Assembly (NCBI RefSeq): GCF_002737755.1
Contig: NZ_PEGH01000013.1
Span: 62,001 to 126,000 of the forward strand
DNA length: 64,000 bases
Direction of reading: 5' to 3'
From: Caulobacter sp. BP25
Lineage (GTDB): Bacteria > Pseudomonadota > Alphaproteobacteria > Caulobacterales > Caulobacteraceae
Made by a program: the position numbers and the translations under genes. Shown in pieces: positions 62,613 through 64,000 of the stretch. A model generated the notes under the pieces. It had not been told where the DNA came from. It saw nothing but the letters and a program-made list of their open reading frames with translations, and made no database searches. Numbering within the stretch: the first letter of the stretch is position 1; the number at the start of each line of letters is the position of its first letter.

Positions 62613-64000
62613 ATGGCTTTGCAGCTTTGGACTCGCGCGCTGGCCGTGGTTTCGGCCTTCCTCCTATGCCTGACCGTGACGACGGCGCGCGCCAGCCCGC
62701 TGGAGCCGCTATCTCAAGAAGACGCCCGCGCCTATCGCGCGGCGTTCTCGGCGATCGACCGAGGTGATTTCGACGGCGCCGAAACAATGCTCGCCACGGT
62801 GCGCGACCGCAGCCTCGCAGGACGCGCCGCCTTCGCCAAGTTGATGCATCCGACACGCTACGCGGCGCGCTACGGCGAACTGACCGAATGGTTGGAGCGC
62901 CATGCCGACGAGGCGGGCGCCGAGAGGATCTACGCTCTGGCGCTTAAGCGAAAGCCGGTTAGCAAGCGTATCGCCGCGCCGCCCGTTCCGACGCTGTTCG
63001 TCGCTGACCAGAGCAGGCCCCCTCCCGCCGACCGGGGACGGGCCGCGCGCGAAGCCTACTATTCGGGCGAGGTCCGCAAGGCGCTGTCGCTGGCGATCTC
63101 AAGCGGCGAGCACTGGATCGCGGGCCTGTCGGCCTATCGCTTGGGCGATGCCCGTCAGGCGCGGACGTTCTTCGAGCAAGTCGCTGACGACCCGAACCAG
63201 GATGAGTGGCAACACGCCGCCGGAGCCTTCTGGGCCGCGCGCAGCGCTCTACATGTTGGGGAAGAGCGCCAGGCCCGCGAGCTGCTGCTGCGCGCCGCCG
63301 CCTCGCCCCACACCTTCTATGGCATGATCGCGGCTCGCCAACTGGCCCTGGCCGGGCTGGCCGCCCCTGGCGAGGCTGAAGACCCCATCGCAGCGCTGAT
63401 CACGCGGACGTCCTCTATTGGGGGTGACACCGCCGCGATCGAGCGGCTGATACGGATGGATCCCCGCGCTCGCCGCGCCGCCGCCCTGGCCCAGATCGGG
63501 CGCTGGCGCGAGGTGGGCCTGGAGCTGCGGGCAGGGCTGTCCCTGGCCGAGACCGAGACGCTGCGCGGCGACTGGACGACCCTGGCCCTAGCCTTGAACG
63601 CCAACGCTCCCTTGAACGCCGGGCGCCCCATGCGACGCGTGGGCGGCGAGGACTATCCCCTGCCCGCCCTTGAGCCGATCGGCGGCTTCACGATCGACAA
63701 GGCCCTCGTCTACGCCCTGGTGCGCCAGGAAAGCCGCTTTGATCCCATGGCGGTCTCGAACGCCGGGGCCGTCGGGCTGATGCAGGTGATGCCGGTCGCC
63801 GCCGCGCGCGCCGCTGGCGACGACAAGCTGCTGGCGGACACGACCCCGCTGTTCGACCCGGCCTTCAACCTGCGGGTCGGTCAGGACTATTTCACCTGGC
63901 TGATGGATCGCGGCCTGCAAAGTCCCGACATCCTACGCGCCGTCGCCGCCTATAACGGTGGTCCAGGCACACTGAACCGCACGCTCCAGCAACTGGGCGC
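62613..64000 (+). CDS. Soluble lytic murein transglycosylase, 3' end cut
   Basis: At least 462 residues, running off the right edge; ATG at 62613 after GGGGG. Signal peptide (ALAVVSAFLLCLTVTTARA, cleaved about 27). Then a long alpha-helical TPR-like region with superhelical repeats typical of Slt70, and from about residue 365 the SLT catalytic domain: VYALVRQESRFDPMAVSNAGAVGLMQVMPVAA with the catalytic Glu in QESRFDP, and AAYNGGPGTLNR near the edge. It cleaves the glycan of peptidoglycan to anhydro-muropeptides in the periplasm. Confidence 0.92.
   Translation, partial: MALQLWTRALAVVSAFLLCLTVTTARASPLEPLSQEDARAYRAAFSAIDRGDFDGAETMLATVRDRSLAGRAAFAKLMHPTRYAARYGELTEWLERHADEAGAERIYALALKRKPVSKRIAAPPVPTLFVADQSRPPPADRGRAAREAYYSGEVRKALSLAISSGEHWIAGLSAYRLGDARQARTFFEQVADDPNQDEWQHAAGAFWAARSALHVGEERQARELLLRAAASPHTFYGMIAARQLALAGLAAPGEAEDPIAALITRTSSIGGDTAAIERLIRMDPRARRAAALAQIGRWREVGLELRAGLSLAETETLRGDWTTLALALNANAPLNAGRPMRRVGGEDYPLPALEPIGGFTIDKALVYALVRQESRFDPMAVSNAGAVGLMQVMPVAAARAAGDDKLLADTTPLFDPAFNLRVGQDYFTWLMDRGLQSPDILRAVAAYNGGPGTLNRTLQQLG

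Overview
The window is a 64-kb, GC-rich chromosomal segment from an alphaproteobacterium, almost certainly Caulobacter (C. vibrioides/C. segnis group) or a very close relative. The evidence is the gene order and types: the block CBP3-DUF177-plsX-fabH-ihfA-merR; the Shemin-pathway hemA; an NDUFS4-type complex I protein; a MucR/Ros regulator; two-domain cold-shock protein; and GC-rich palindromic intergenic repeats typical of Caulobacter. I saw no plasmid, phage, integrase, transposase, CRISPR array or replication origin. Most of the window is housekeeping DNA with a few accessory islands.

Layout. 0-6.3 kb is an accessory block: an alpha/beta-hydrolase fused to a zinc-free MDR reductase (cut by the left edge), an SDR, a second alpha/beta-hydrolase of the same unusual clade, a DUF3089 esterase-like protein, a fragment of a GH3 beta-glucosidase gene, a DUF1838 Tat-exported protein and a small lipocalin-like protein. 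6.6-8.7 kb holds tRNA-Arg(UCU), the NDUFS4-like gene, tRNA-Pro(UGG), a broken DUF192 gene, a double cold-shock protein and two identical tRNA-Glu genes. 8.8-15.3 kb is a leftward operon alaC-hom-glpX-fbp-recJ. 15.4-19.9 kb holds a small lipoprotein, phaC, argC and the rplM-rpsI ribosomal pair. 20-24.4 kb holds a PhoX-type phosphatase, an unassigned 0.57-kb stretch with a Caulobacter repeat, ctaA, two small membrane proteins, a small cysteine-rich secreted protein and tRNA-Pro(GGG).

24.5-28.7 kb is the lipid/respiration block (MerR, ihfA, fabH, plsX, DUF177, cytochrome bc1 chaperone) read leftward, with bamE divergent. 29.5-33 kb holds a single-domain response regulator resembling the Cle c-di-GMP effectors, and the proton-pumping pyrophosphatase hppA. 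33-37 kb is the classic leftward operon glyA-nrdR-ribH-nusB-thiL, followed by divergent mucR and convergent hemA. 39-43.8 kb holds valine-catabolism genes (acyl-CoA dehydrogenase, 3-hydroxyisobutyryl-CoA hydrolase, 3-hydroxyisobutyrate dehydrogenase). 44-49.2 kb holds a DUF2147 protein, a flavin monooxygenase, hemB, a Nudix hydrolase and a TetR/ferritin-like hydrolase divergent pair. 49.2-52.4 kb has a heptamer tandem repeat, a palindromic repeat element, and glyQS. 53.6-55.6 kb is glnK-amtB. 55.7-64 kb holds amj (lipid II flippase), a Tat-exported cyclophilin, ispE, a TPR lipoprotein, ETF:ubiquinone oxidoreductase, a family-4-type uracil-DNA glycosylase and the 5' part of a soluble lytic transglycosylase.

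Themes. Heme supply (hemA, hemB, ctaA) and respiratory-chain support (NDUFS4-like, bc1 chaperone, ETF-QO) recur. So do carbon storage and gluconeogenesis (phaC, both FBPase classes, hppA) and cell-envelope upkeep (bamE, amj, lytic transglycosylase, lipoproteins). The most notable items are the alpha/beta-hydrolases that lack the usual Ser and His, the MucR homologue that has lost most zinc ligands, the UDG lacking half of its Fe-S cysteines, three convergent gene pairs whose stop codons share a single CTAG, and several repeat elements. I could not identify a complete, clearly novel multi-gene system; the 0-6.3 kb cluster is the best candidate for undescribed biochemistry.
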